Assembly (NCBI GenBank): GCA_016748015.1
Contig: JAAOMT010000512.1
Span: forward strand, 1,675,598-1,739,597
Length of the DNA: 64,000 bases
Source of the DNA: Geosiphon pyriformis
Lineage: Eukaryota; Glomeromycota; Glomeromycetes; Archaeosporales; Geosiphonaceae
Reading direction: 5' to 3'
Below the pieces are notes generated by a model. That model searched no databases, was not told the origin of the DNA, and worked only from the letters and a program-made list of their open reading frames with translations. Below are positions 44,433 to 57,325 of the stretch, piece after piece (positions within the stretch are counted from its first letter, which is position 1; each line of letters starts with the position of its first letter). The position numbers and the translations under genes were made by a program.

Positions 44433-47400
44433 CTACCATTATATTAGCCTTAATATTGTTTGACACCCCTGAATGTCCTTTAACTTTCACTTATTTCACC
44501 AAAATGTTTTTATTTCTAAGAAGATTGACTATATGCAATTGTTCAATCCAACAATAATTACAGAAGTCAGACACAACCAATGAAGTATCAGACACACAAG
44601 CATTAATAGCAGATTGACTGTCTAAGTAAAAAACCACAGAACACAAAGATGAAACACACTCCAAAGCCAAGGCAACAGCTTGCAACTCAGCCATAATGGA
44701 AGACAGAAGCCTATTTACTATCACTCCAATACTCTTTTCTATCACTAAAAAGTAAGCAGCCACCCCACTTACTACTTTAGCCAACCTAGCATCCTTCAAA
44801 AACCCATTAGTATAAATTTCTATAAAATCAGACAAATCTCTAACAAACTATTATGCACATCAAAAAACACCTCAGACTTTAAAACATCCACTACAGACAA
44901 TCTAAGAACTACAGCAGATCTGACTTCTAAAGAAACATCTCTACTTAAAAACTTAAATATCAACACAAACCAACAAGATGCAAGGCCTCTTGAATCCAAT
45001 TTCTTCTACTATTGAAATGTCTTTTAGTTTATCATCTTCTCTTTTTTGTCCAAGAGTTTGTCACCAAAAACAATATCAAACTACTTTAAAGACAAAACCA
45101 AATTATAGTACAAGAGCTATTCTAAGATATAAAACATTGAAAATCTACTAGACCCATAAAAAGCATTAGGTAAATTATTTGCCAAAGACAATTCATTTTT
45201 CAAAAAAATTTTCCCCACTCCAGCCAAAAAATTGTTCACTGGGCTAATATGTAGCCTAATAGAAAATTGCAAAGAATTTAGAGAGAACCACCTTAGAACT
45301 TGCAAATCCAAAAACCTATGCTCAAATAAACGACCTAAAACACCATAGACATTGGAAAAAAAAATCAAAGCAGCCAGCTTTCTTTCAAACTGCACTTATT
45401 CAAAAGGTTTCAAACCATATAAAGATAGATAATATAAAATCTTATTGGAAAAGTCACATAGTAAACTGGTCTTGGTTCTAAGATCTCTTCTGACTATTAC
45501 ATCCCATTTGTGACACATATCTGAAGAAACAAAACTAAACTAAGTTTTGTAGCTGACAATTGGCTGTAAGACAGTCAAAACCAAGTATGAAAATTGTTTA
45601 TCCATAATAGCCTTTTTTAACACAACATTAAAAAAAATCTGACATCCACATAAGCTTAAGCCAAGCTAAGCTTAGAAAAGCCTTCAGTAGACAAAAAAAT
45701 GCCCAAGTATCTGTGCACCTCACCTCTTTTAGCAACCAAAATTGGCGAATCATTAATCAACAGAAAAGCAAACTTAATACTTTGATTGATTGGAATGACT
45801 ACTGTCTTATTATTATTGATTAAAATGTTATTGATTTTAAAGAACTCACTAACAATATTCAAAATATACTGTGTAAAAATTTGACAACTTCTAACCCATA
45901 TTGTATTATTAACAAAAACATTAGCAGCCAAAAAAAAAGTTTTCTCTTTAATAGCTTTAACTCTGCCAGACTTTGTCACAAATCTAGTATCAATTTTGTA
46001 TCTGTACAAGTGTTTATGTCTTTTTATCTCATACAAAAGTGGATTATAGAAGATTCTCCAAAAAAGTGAAGAAAAAACCTCATCCTGATCTAAATTATTA
46101 TGTACTCTATAATCATTTGAAAGACCAAAATCTGTTATTACTCTATTAACCCAATTTTCATGAATGTTGTTAAAAAACTTGATAAACTGACTACACATTT
46201 TGATGCAAAGCAAGTTAGCCTTTAAATGATGCCAGCTCATTGAGTCATAAGCTTTGTATATGTTTTGAAGCACTAACCAAAGCTTTTTATTTTTTTTTAG
46301 AGCATCTTTAATAACCAATCCAATAACAAAGATAGGAGATTGAGTTGAAATATCTTTCAACACTAAAAAATTATCACTGCAAAGAACATTAAATTTGCTG
46401 CAAGCCAATGAAATCTGATTAAAAAAAATTTTAGACAAAATTTTCTGAACTGTATCAACTAATATGATAGATCTAATATTTATCAAAATGCTATTCCAAT
46501 CATAAAGTTTTGGGATCATCAAAGCTTATACTCTTTTCCAAAGAGTTAGAATCTTATCCAAAGTCAAACACAAATTCAACAGCTTCAAAAGATAAGCCAA
46601 CATCCTATTACCACAATGTTTCCAAAGTTTGTTGAGTATTTCTGACAATTTAGCAGCTTTATTATTTAGCAGACTATTAACAACTAAAGACAATTCTCCC
46701 ATATCAATTTCTTTTATCATGCCAGAGAAAGTGGTATTATCCATATAATCCAGAGGCATATACTGACAAGACCAAAGATCAAGCATCTTTGGAAGCACCA
46801 AATATTTTCTTGTTCACTCTTTCATGATCTTATCAACTTTGAGTTTCACTTCATCAGGATCTATCACCAGCTTATTATCTACTACCAAATAGTCCAACAC
46901 AACTTTATGAAATAGATGTTTCAGAATGCTTTTTATCATATGCTCTTTGTTAGAACTGAAATTTTCCATATGATGATTGATAGCCTTCCTAATGGCTGTA
47001 TTTTCAGCAACTTTTAATTCATAATATTTAGACCTTTAATACACTTTTTGTACTAACAACAGATGCCTAATTAAATTCATTAAACTTGCATCATCTGAAA
47101 TCATGACAATAAACTTGAATGCCTCTATCTCATTAATAGATGACCAAACTTTAACAAGACAGTCAAAATTTAGAAAATTTTCAGAATTTCAACTCTTTAC
47201 AATCTTTGCAATGAGCCACTCTAATTTAAAAAATTTTGAAGATTGTTTATTCCTCAAACAATCATATTTACTATACCAAATCTTAAAAAACACTGCATCA
47301 GCAGCTTGTACTACAGTCTTTTCTAATATTTTCCATATTGTATCTAAGTTTATATTGTTCTTTGCTTTTTCAAACATATTTGATCTAACCAACAACTTGG

Positions 47401-48212
47401 CAGAAGATTGGTCTTTAAAACTCAACCATTGGACCTTATCCATATTACCCAACTTGAACTTCCACCAGTTTCAATTGGTCTGTTTACAAGTGCTAATAAG
47501 ATGAATATCCAGAAGTCTATCCAAACTGATTAAAATTGAAACTACCTTATGATTTGTATCAAAAAACTCTGAAATATCATTGACTTTATATGATACAATT
47601 ACAGATGACAGGTTCTTACTTACAAAAACATAATTTAGCACCTTCTTAACTCCTTTAAAATTGCTCTAAGTAGAAGTTTTGGCCATTAAATATCCATTAA
47701 AAGTATTAACTAGTCCTAGATCCAAACAGAAATTGAAACTTGTACTCTTACTAGATCTATTCTTATTAAAGTTATCACTCAGCACCATAAAAAAACTAGA
47801 ATTGACTCCTTTGGATATCATGAAGTTGATATCAACAGCTTGGCTAAAATGCACACCAGTAAAAGCACCAGTATACAGATCTAAAATTGTAACTGAAAGC
47901 TTGTTTTTAAACAAAAAACATACAAAAACCAGCTAACCAGGAATCTTCTCCACTTTAGACACATGATAAGCCAAAGAAATATCCATAATAACAACAACTT
48001 TAGCATCAAAAAAACTCACATCCAGACCAGAGATAAAAATCCATTAAACTTATTTATGATTCACAGCCTAATATTAGACCACAATTTCATCTTGTAATAA
48101 TAAAAACCAAGTTACTTGAATTCTTATGCCAATAAGCAATGCCTTTCTGTTTTGCAGAAACATTAATGTCTTTAACATTACATGTAGCAAACTTCCAGAC
48201 TAAATCTGTCAT
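44433..48212 (-). pseudogene. LINE-e ORF2: endonuclease, RT and RNase H (broken)
   Basis: The start ATG (48212-48210) still overlaps the ORF1 stop as ATGA. Endonuclease pieces: WKFATCNV (about 48195) and VTILDLYTGA plus SDNFNKN (47666-47914). RT at 45656-46522 has LVLQNIYKAYDSMSW (motif A), LDQDEVFSSLFW (motif B) and FVNNTIW, where the FVDD motif C has become FVNN, so two catalytic Asp to Asn changes. RNase H at 44491-44835 has YTNGF (Asp to Asn), AELQAV and LDSQSAI. Several stops interrupt it. G-to-A changes account for all the active-site losses. Confidence 0.85.
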
Positions 48213-49159
48213 TGAAATAAAAAAACAGCTGAAAAACCCATACCAGAGCACAACTGATCTAACTTCTTCAAAACTGAGTTAACTAATACCTCCAGAGCCA
48301 TTATTTTTAATTCCAAACCACTTATCTTAGTAGTAAAGACTTTTGAGCTACTTGAACCAAGATTAAAAATAACATTATTAACAATAAAAAAAGAGAAAGT
48401 AGGAGCCAACAATACATCATTCATAACTATATCTAAATCCAACATCAATGATGTTGGAGCAGGAATAATTGGGACTGTGAAATTGAAAACTGGCACCAAA
48501 GGCACCAGTTCTACATCATTCAACCTATGCACTATACTTGACACTTGGTCAGCCAAGAGTTCCAATAAGCACTTCAAGAAAGCCAGACAATCAACAATAG
48601 AAGAATTATTCTAAACAACCAATAGAGATTTCTTAATACTTCAAGAACTAGAAGACTAAAAGCCAGAACCAAAAACCAAATAAAAATTATCACCAGAAAA
48701 GGCAGCAAATGAGACCACCTGGGCCCAAGATTTGCTGCCAAAGACAGCAAGACAAGAAATAGAAACATACTTTTTAGCATACAATTTGGCCAGTTGAAGA
48801 CAATTCACTTCAGAAATAGATTTTTTAATTGTTTTTGAGATTTTAAGATTAGACATAATTGTTGTATTACATTCCAAAGCAGTATGACCAAATTTTCTAT
48901 ATTTTTTGTACTGGACCAGATTTATTCTTGTTCAAGAAAGTTTTTTTCTACCAAATATTAGCTTAGTGCAATATACAGAATCCAAATCCTTATCAGATTC
49001 AAAACCAATTACAGCACAGCAAACCCAATTGCCAATATTAAGTGAGTAATTGATAATGCATGTTTTACCACCAAACTCTTCCAAAAGAGTGCTCAAATTA
49101 TGAACAGTTATTTCCATAGACAAAGTAAACAACAGAGCCCTAAATTGATTTCTAGATGC
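48209..49159 (-). pseudogene. LINE-e ORF1, C-terminal part (broken, truncated by Gypsy-B)
   Basis: Minus-strand pieces give the second RRM-like fold (LSTLLEEFGGKTCIINYSLN, about 49100-49040) and the SCLAVFGSKSWAQV motif (about 48750). A Val/Ser-rich C-terminal region follows, ending in LFQ at 48209. The knuckle region near 48900-48940 is degraded. The N-terminal half is absent because Gypsy-B inserted at 49160. Confidence 0.8.
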
Positions 49160-50079
49160 TGTTACTCATAAAAAGAAAACAGATATAGGGAAATAGTAGA
49201 CCAATAAGCAAATAGTATGTAGCACATGAGCACATTGCTCAGCAATGTAGAGCAATGACAGAAAACATGACACATTGCTCAGCAATGTAAAGCAATGTCA
49301 AAAAACATGGCACATTGCTCAGCAATGTAAAGCGATATTAAAAAATTAGGACACATTGTTCAGCAATGTGAGCATTGCTTAAGAAATCATAGCACATTGC
49401 TCGAGAATGTAAGTGATCTTATAGAACATCAATTATATATATATAGCAGTAGTATTAGAAGTAGAAAAGAACAGAATCTTTCCATTAGAAACCTCTCAGT
49501 TTAGATTTTATCCAAGCAACTTTCTATTCACAAATATTAATAAATAATTATTCACCATTTTAATCTACTCTTTGCTATTAATGCTTCATGTTGATAGTAA
49601 ATAATACTTAATCACACTGGAATAATAGCTCTTAATTATGGCTATTGACAGATACTAACTTGCACATTGCCTTAGCTCATTTCTTATTTTCTTTTATTTT
49701 CTTTTATTTTCTTTTATTTTCTTGATTTTATTGTTGTATACTAACTGATTAAAGATTAAAAGTGCTGAGTAATTAACATCACAGATAGCCTGGTAAAAAA
49801 CCCAGAAATAAGGGTAAAATTATATATATATTAACAACTAGTTTACTAAAAGGATATGACTGCCAGAATAAACTGGTGACCAAGCTGAAGACAGAAATTG
49901 GGAACACAACTTACCAACCAACTACATCATCATTGAATCTCTGTTTATTATACAAAAGACTCAACTCTAAAACCTTCAAAAATAACCAACATACCAATAT
50001 TATTAGTATTATTAAGATATTGAGCACCAAGTTACAGATTTGTTATTTGATTTGAGACTTCAAATAATCATCTGTAACA
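49160..50079 (+). repeat. 5' LTR of Gypsy-B
   Basis: 920 bp from TGTTACTCAT to CATCTGTAACA, followed directly by a PBS. U3 has five palindromic repeats (49231-49410) and a TATATATATATAG box (about 49434-49446). Its 3' part resembles the Gypsy-C LTR (for example GATTTGAGACTTCAAATAAT and the AATAGCTCTTAATTATGGCT block), so B and C are related families. It is preceded by ATGC from LINE-e. Confidence 0.88.
49231..49410 (+). repeat. Five ~40-bp repeats with palindromic core in U3
   Basis: The core CACATTGCTCAGCAATGT starts at 49231, 49271, 49311, 49352 (GTT variant) and 49393 (TCGAG variant), a 40-41-bp period. ACATTGCT and AGCAATGT pair as an 8-bp stem around one base. The array sits just upstream of the TATA-like box, so it is a candidate enhancer or repressor site array; it could also fold in single-stranded form. 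Confidence 0.88.
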
Positions 50080-50097
50080 TTTGGTGCTTTTTGTAAG
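50080..50097 (+). promoter_or_regulatory. Primer-binding site of Gypsy-B
   Basis: TTTGGTGCTTTTTGTAAG lies directly after the LTR. TGGTGCT is complementary to a tRNA end AGCACCA. The primer tRNA species was not identified. Confidence 0.7.
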
Positions 50098-50690
50098 ATA
50101 TAATCCTACAGAGAACCAGCACCAACAACACCCATCCAAATAGTGGCAGAATCCAAAGAAACAGGGACAAACCATTTAGGATTTACGAAATCTTTATTCC
50201 AATACTACTGTTAACATTTAGAATTAACTAACAACCACTTATCAGCAGAATCAGCTTTCAATTTTTACATCCACAAAAGAATCTCATATTTACTAGGAGT
50301 ACCAGCAGAAACTGATTCAGCCAGAGAAAACTTCTACAACAAATTAATTCAAAATACCAGCCTACCAACAAATTACAATTTCACAGCAATTCTTACTGAA
50401 ATCAATAAAGAAATTGAAATTCACACTCAACAAAAATATCCAATTATCTATGCAAACAAAGACAAAGGAAAATTACAAACACCAGCAGTAACACCTCAAA
50501 GAATACAACCACCCACTTGGAAGAAAACAAGAGTTAAATTACCAACTAATCCATCATACCATTATATACCCAGAAGTGCCATCAATATTACATCAACAGG
50601 CGCATTCACATCAAACACAACATCAATCTTTGGATGATTTCTATTTCAGAGTAAACAAAAGAAAAAAGATCTTCTAGGACCATATGGTGC
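50098..50690 (+). pseudogene. Leader and Gag N-terminal part of Gypsy-B (broken)
   Basis: Plus-strand frames with stops give a segment (about 50270-50560) with NFTAILTEINKEIEIHTQQKYP. Gypsy-D has a parallel EEKYP segment at about 60072. A Thr/Pro-rich linker follows, resembling the Gag N-terminal region of Gypsy-A. It ends at the solo LTR insertion at 50691. Confidence 0.6.
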
Positions 50691-51563
50691 TGTTATGGTT
50701 TAAGAATTTAGCAAAAGAAGCATAAAATAATATAAACTATTCAATCATAATATAGTGCAGTAATAATCTTAGAAAGGTAATGATTAACATAGTAGCAAAC
50801 ACCATCTCGTGATAGTGGCAAGCACCAGTTCACAATAGCAGCCAACACCAACTGGTGATAACAGCAAACACCAGGTTGAAATATTAAAAAGAAAGTATTA
50901 CAATGTGTTTTTTCGTAGAACTACAAACATGTATATATACAGTAGCTTTAATATTAAGAAAAGAAAATCAAGTAATAAAAATCGTAACTTATCAAACAAT
51001 AGATCCAATTTATCCAACAAACTCCACTTTAAATTGTACCTTTAAACTAAATATCCCAAGAAATCTTTAAATCAAAAAGAAATGAAAAAATATATTTAAA
51101 ACTGAATTATCACAACCCCAAAGTAGTAAGAAACTTACTTGTGTTAATTATTAAATGAAACTATCATTTATCAGTTGAATTTCTTAGAAGAATAATCCCT
51201 GATCAAGATTATTTACATTGTTACTAATTAATAAAAACTTTATTGTGAGAATTAGGAAAAGCACTAAAGATCATTAATATTTCGTGTTTCTAGATTAGTA
51301 AAACACATTAGGCAATTGCAAAAATAGCCTCAGAAAAGATCCCAAACAGCGGGTAGATTTCAGTTCAGCCTCTGAGAAGGAGTACATAAACACACACAAC
51401 AATCAAGAATTGAGAAATAACTTACATCGTGACATTAAAAAGAAAGCCTTCAGTATAATAGTGATATTATCACACAAATAGAATTGAGAAACTCACGAGA
51501 AACTGATTGCAATTAAAACAGGATATTAGCAATTAAATATATCAAGAAAACCATTCTGTAACA
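50691..51563 (+). repeat. Solo LTR of family A inside Gypsy-B
   Basis: 873 bp, TGTTATGG to CTGTAACA, aligning along its length with 6128-6994 and 10775-11657, including the 23-bp U3 array and TATA-like box. Flanks are GTGC (50687-50690) and GTAC (51564-51567), a 4-bp duplication with one G-to-A change. No internal family A sequence is attached. It shows that family A was active after Gypsy-B inserted. Confidence 0.9.
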
Positions 51564-52810
51564 GTACGTATTTCAAAGAATTTAAGTCTTAATTGCCTAC
51601 ACCATCAGGACTCCAATCTCTGCTACCCCAACCAGATTTTGGAACCGCAAGTTCCTGAAAAGTAATGGAATCAGAAGAAAACCAAGAAAAAGAGGAAGAA
51701 GAATCTGAAAATCAAGAATTTACTTACCAGAACCTGATTACTGAAAATTCAGAAATTGAAATCCCGAACTTTCAGACTTAGCAAAATCTAAATTTAGAAA
51801 ATCTGGAAATTGAAACTCCAAATTTTCAAATACAGCACAATCAGAACAATCAAAATCCTGACATTAATAATCAATAACACTTACCTCTAGTAATTGTGAT
51901 CAATCCAGCCTCAGCTCTACCAATTAATGAACAGCAATAACAGCCATTTTAATCACCTCAACTACCACAGCAGCCACTTCCACAGCCACAACAACAACTT
52001 CCACAACCAAACTTGGATCTAATGACCTATACTTCAATAGTAAAACTCGAGAAATTCACCAGTAAAAAGGACGACACCCAAGTATGACTTAATAATGTAA
52101 AAAAAACCATAGCGGCTAATGGATAGAATGACACCAGAGCCATGCGAGCCATCCCATATTTTCTCCAGAATACCACCAATTCATGGTATCAAAGTCTAGT
52201 CAACAAACTCCAAGATTTTAATGCATTTAAAATTGAGTTTTTAAGATACTTTAGCAACAATAACAGCATTAACAGGCTGGCAAACACCTTTACTACCATC
52301 AAACAAGGAGAAAATGAAGCAGTCACTACTTACTTAGGATACTTCCACAGGAATCTGTGCCAGATCCAAGTCATTGATGCCAATTATTTCACAGTAGTCC
52401 AGATCCTAAATCAGTTTATTCATGGACTACACAGTAGCATCCTGCAACATATATGTCCAATGCATTCTATCGATCTACAAGCAGCCATCACAAATGCCCA
52501 AAATTTTGAAGCTGCTGAACTCAAAGCTAACCACGTTCAAGCTGTTAATCTAGTAATAAATAAATTATCTGAATTGGATTCCAAATTGAAACAATTTAGT
52601 GATTCCATCAATCAGATATTAAAGGAATATTTAGTTGACAATTGTGCAATTTATCAACCATCACAATGACACAATAAATCTGGAAATGCAAATCATTTTC
52701 AGAATCAGTCATATCTATTATCATTGACCAATCAACAATGGCAACAGGAAATGTGTGTTTGCCACTATTGTAATAAGCAAAAACACCTACAAATTAATTG
52801 CCATCATTGT
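51564..52810 (+). pseudogene. gag: Gag of Gypsy-B (broken)
   Basis: A Glu/Asn/Pro/Gln-rich linker (about 51660-52020) leads to the Gag core. The longest open piece is 52142-52669 (MRAIPYFLQNTTNSWYQSL...), with the same YLGYFHRNLCQIQ layout as Gypsy-A and Gypsy-D. A perfect CCHC knuckle CHYCNKQKHLQINC lies at about 52757-52800. Stops interrupt the frame both before and after the core. Confidence 0.82.
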
Positions 52811-53299
52811 TTAAATAACCAATGATCAGGAAATCAATATTGAAACTCCGATTGCTGGTTTCAAATTCCGAATAACCCACCAAACTCAGAGCCATATCAT
52901 CAGAATTATTTACCTATGATGCAGCAGCTACCTTATCAACCATTAATATATCAAATACTAATTTATCAACCAATGACACCAGCAATTTATCAGTCGCAGC
53001 CACAACCCATTTATCAGCTACAGCCTCAGGTAATCTATCAGCCCCAACAAATTCAAACACTGTCACAGAACTTACCTCAAAATAGAAACCAAAGACTAAG
53101 ATTAATCCAACAAAGCTGAAGATCATCAATAATAGTCTACTAACCAATCCTCAGTTCTTCTACACAACTAGCAGGATCTTGACAATAGAATTCGGGCACT
53201 GGATATGCCCAAAACCCAAATTTCCAGAACTATTTAAGTCTACTAGTTACCTCAGAAAACACTCAACCTAATAACCTGGAAATCAACCAACACCCAATA

Positions 53300-53770
53300 C
53301 TTACCAGCAACATTCCGCCAGCTACTATTACCGAAAACAAATTACTAGACACCATTTTCCCATTTGAACTCAAAAAACCATCAACTATACCGTTATTTAG
53401 TGGAGCTGCTCTGGAAAAAAAACCTATTACTGTCATGTACACTGATGTCAAAGTTGATGGCCATTCCATTAAACTGATTCTAGACAATAGATTAGTTGGC
53501 AGCATCATTACAAAACAACTCATAGACCAATTAGGTTGCCGAGTTGATCACACTGCCCACACCAGAATCATAACTGCTGATGAAACAACCAAAACTCTCA
53601 TTGGTGAGATTGATAACTTCCCTTTTGAAGTCAATGGCATCATTATTCTCATCAAAGTCCTAGTGATAGAAGCAACCCAATATCAGGCATTAGTAGGGAA
53701 TGACTGATTATCTAAAACCAATGCCATACTGAACTGGATGATGCAAGAGCTTCAACTGAGCCAAAACAGT
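53300..53770 (+). pseudogene. Aspartic protease of Gypsy-B, active site destroyed
   Basis: Open 53435-53707. The active-site loop reads LILDNRLVGSI where Gypsy-D has LILDSGSAGSI: Ser became Asn and Gly became Arg, both G-to-A changes. The conserved QYQALVGND end is followed by TGA where the others have Trp. Confidence 0.85.
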
Positions 53771-53834
53771 CAACACACACGTGTACCAGCCATGTGCAGC
53801 CATTTCAAGACCACTAACTCGATAACACCACTCA

Positions 53835-54770
53835 TTGAATTTGAGAAAGAAGAAAAGAAACCTACCTGGGAAGCTTACCAAGTTTTCTGGGCCGACACAG
53901 AACACAATGAGCTGCTGCCAGTACCTTTGTGAGATGACAACAGCAAAAGAAAGCAGAGAAAAGAACTTACCTGGAATGCCAACCAAAACTGGGAAACCAA
54001 CCATGATTCAGAAGAACCAGCTTGGGAATAAGAAGAAAAGACAAAAAAAAGGAAAAAGGAAGGAAGAAAGATTAATATCCACCAGCACCACCACATATAA
54101 TTCTTATACTACACCACAACAATCTGTTTATTGTCACCCAAAACTGGTGTGTGTCAATTGTGACAAAAAATTGTCATCAATGGGTGCTTACTGTAGTGAC
54201 AATAAAGAGTATACTTTGGCAACCAAATTCTATTGTTATCCATGTGTCCTTGAACGTTTTGGAAGACCAAAACAAATAGAAAAATGGGATAACAAACTCT
54301 GCTTGGCTTGTGGAGAAACTTTTCTGGACAAAGAAATATGGAACAACATTCCTAGATGAGGAGAAACATGCAATGAATTGTGTCAATACATGATTCTCAT
54401 AAGCGACTGGATAAAAAAAAACACCCATAGACACTGCTTAGAGACAAGCCATCAAACATCTGGATGGGTGTCCACATGATAATGACAAAATTTGGTGAAT
54501 AGCACTCACCAAAATTGAAGAAGCGACCCTAAAAAAATAAAAATGATTAAAAATAACCCACCTGAACCTATAAAACTTGACTAGAACTCAGAACCAGTTA
54601 TAAATCTCCTAGATCCAGAACAATTCTATGAACATTATTAAGAGCTAGCACCTATTAAAGAAAAACAAGAGCAGTGTTTGGAGCAATTGAATACTTGGTT
54701 ATGTCAACATTGCTTAATTTTCTGTGACTTTCAATATTGTAATGAGTGTGACCTTATTTACAATCCACCA
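53835..54770 (+). pseudogene. Cys-rich module of Gypsy-B (broken)
   Basis: The open piece to 54359 carries VCVNC (about 54148), FYCYPC (about 54230) and LCLACGE (about 54299). After a stop, CNELC completes the module (about 54370). The second cluster LCQHCLIFC...YCNEC lies at about 54698-54750. The Cys spacing matches Gypsy-A and Gypsy-D. Function unknown; zinc binding is inferred from spacing. Confidence 0.78.
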
Positions 54771-55022
54771 TTATGCATGATCTACATGATCCCAGAAAAA
54801 GAACCAATCAGCAACTGCATATTAGAATTGGAATCAGTTTTCAATCTCAATTCAAACTCCAACAACAATGATGACAAAAACACCAGTTCCAGCTTCACAT
54901 AATATGGCAACAAAAATATCAATGATTTAGACTCCAATTCAAACTTCGAAATATACATTGCACTTCTTGATCTCTCTAAGAAGCAGGAACTCAAATAGTA
55001 TAATAATAATAATAAAGATATC

Positions 55023-55840
55023 ATGCCAGAATGTGTGCATGATACCAATGCAGAGTTTGATTTGAGATATCTGGGAAAAAAAGCCATCAAATTGGAACCA
55101 AATTCGCGCACATGTATTGATCTCAAAATAGCTCTGGAAATTTCAGCAACAATTATGGTTCAATTAGCATCTAGGAATAGTTTAGCGAAAAAAGGAATCA
55201 ACATCAGAGAAGGAATAATTGATGTGAGATACATAAGAAATATCATTGCCATGCTACAAAATAACTCAGAAAAGGCCTATATTATAGAGCCAAATGAAAA
55301 GATAGCACAGGCAATATTTTTACCTCTGGTAAAAATAGCTCAGTTAGTTTCAATGAGAAAGAGAGAAGAACTAAGTATAATAGCAAGAGGAATATAGGGA
55401 TTTGGATTAACAGGTAGAATAGATATACCAATAAATATAGCAAAGAAAGAAATTGCTAACAAAGGAGAAATTATCTCAACCTGTCAATCAATTTCTATTC
55501 CACCATATGACCAGTATATGTTAGCCATAAAAAGGAAAGTAAAGAATCAACCTCAGTTGTTTGAAGCAGAGGCCACTATTTGTGAATCAGAAGAAATTGG
55601 ACTCACTAATCTCTATATATCAGCCAAAAGCCCCAAAAATATCAAAATTCCCATCTACAACACAATGGGAAGTGTTATTGAAATACCAAAAGGAACCATT
55701 ATTGGATATTTAACCACCAAAGTTAAGGATCAACCACCAAACCACATTCCAGATTTTTCACAGCTTTGTGAATATGTGAACATCACATCACAAACCATTT
55801 ATGGACAAAGCGAATGTTATCTGCTCTAACTAAAACAATT
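55023..55840 (+). pseudogene. dUTPase and connecting domain of Gypsy-B (broken)
   Basis: dUTPase motifs are degraded: AEFDL for AGFDL, SRNSLAKK for SRSSLAKK, GIIDVRYIRN for GVIDSGYTGN and a stop in the Gly-rich motif at 55395. The connecting domain is open at 55518-55829 (IKIPIYNTMGS...IIGYLTTK). Several of the changes fit G to A. Confidence 0.82.
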
Positions 55841-55949
55841 GAAACAGATAAATATAGGAAATCTAGACCCACTCCAACAGATGCAACTAAAAATGTTACT
55901 CAACAAATTCAATAACATCTTTGCCAGTGAAAATGAATTTGGCAGAACC

Positions 55950-57260
55950 AACATAATTCAGCATTAGATTAAAACTGGAGAGACAATGCCAATTAACAAA
56001 AAGCATACAGAGTACTACCAGCTAGCCATGATATTATTTGTCAAGAAATTAACCGAATGCTTAACAATGAGCTAATTCAGCCATCAATGAGCTCATAGTC
56101 ATTACCAGTGGTATTAGTCCAGAAAAAGAATAGAAAGATCCATTTCTGTGTGGATTATTGGAAACTGAATGGAGTGACTAAAAATGATAGCTATTCAACT
56201 CCAAAGATCCAAGAACTATTCAATGCTTTTGGAGAAAATAAATGGTTCTCAACACTAGATTTAGATAGTGGTTACTGGCAAGTAGCCATGGATCCAGCCA
56301 ACAAAGAAAAAACAGCATTTACCACAAGAGAAGAGAATTTTGAGTTTGAAGTCATGCCATTTGGTTTGATGAATATTCCAGCAACATTCCAACGGCTCAT
56401 GAAAATTGTCTATACTGGATTACTATGGAAATCAGTAGTCATATACTTAGATGACACAAATGTATTCTCCAAGACATTTAATGACCATTTACATCATCTC
56501 CAACAAGTATTTGAAAGACTCAGATGAGCAAGATTGAAACTAAATGCCAACAAATGATTCTTTGACAAAACCAAGCTCAAGTTTTTGGGACATATGATGA
56601 GCAAAGATGGTATTAAAATGGATCCAGATAAGATTGCAATAGTAAAAAACTTTTCAGTACCAACAAACTTGCCAGAATTAAGAGCATTTTTGGGATTCAC
56701 AGGCTATTATTGCCACTTTATTAAGGACTTTTTTAAACTAGCCCAGCCACTTCACCATCTACAAACCAAGAATGTGAAATATGAATAGACTGAAGCTTAA
56801 CAAGAGGCATTCGACACACTGAGAAGAAAGCTTATTCAAGCTCCAGTATTAATGTATCCAGATTACAGCAAACCATTCATCATTACTACAGATACATCAG
56901 GTCAAATATTGGGAGCAGTACTATCACAGAAAAGACCAGATGGAAGAGAACATCCAATAGCCTATGCCAGTAGAAGCTTAAGTCCAGCCAAAAAGAACTA
57001 TAGAACACCAGCACTGGAACACTTAGCAATCTATTGGGCAGTCATGAAATGGAGAGAATACTTGAGCCAAAAGTTTGAAATATATACGGATTACAAGGGA
57101 TTGACTTCAATCCAAAAACAAAAATTTGCAGATAATTGTCATGTCAGATAGAAAATAAAACTTTCACTATTCAATTATACAGTATATTATAAAAAAAGAA
57201 AAGACAATGGAAATGCCAATGGATTGTCACAAATGAGACAAATTTAAAAACATTTCAATC
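55950..57260 (+). pseudogene. pol: RT-RNase H of Gypsy-B (broken)
   Basis: RT pieces: FCVDYWKLN, motif A FSTLDLDSGYWQV, motif B MPFGLMNIPATFQ and motif C YLDDTNVF (about 56449-56472), then stops at 56525 and 56555. RNase H is open at 56852-57151 (TDTSGQILGAVLSQ, EHLAIYWAVMKW, TDYKGL). It shares the family's YLDDTNVF motif with Gypsy-A. Confidence 0.88.
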
Positions 57261-57325
57261 CAAAAATATAACAAAAAATAAACACACAAAAATACCAACA
57301 ACTCCAGCAGTATATAAATACTCAA

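Larger units (their letters stand above)
38300..49159 (-). mobile_element. LINE-e: decayed LINE, minus strand, split by Gypsy-C and cut by Gypsy-B
   Basis: The 3' UTR and ORF2 C-terminus lie at 38300-39324, and the rest resumes at 44433-49159. The frame reads across the gap: the RNase H end (GVSNNIKANIMVGK) is restored when Gypsy-C and one CTAC are removed. The ORF1 side is interrupted at 49160 by the Gypsy-B 5' LTR. The missing 5' part of ORF1 was not found right of Gypsy-B within the window. It is more decayed than LINE-a and less than LINE-b. Confidence 0.88.

Noticed and set aside
49231..49410. Regularly spaced repeats resembling a small CRISPR array
   Set aside because: The spacing sequences are also repeated, the array lies inside the U3 of a clear LTR, no cas-like gene is present, and the surroundings are eukaryotic retrotransposons.
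52914..53147. Paired open frames on both strands in a repetitive Gln/Pro stretch
   Set aside because: Low-complexity Gag-protease linker of Gypsy-B with tandem YQP-type codons; no independent gene evidence.
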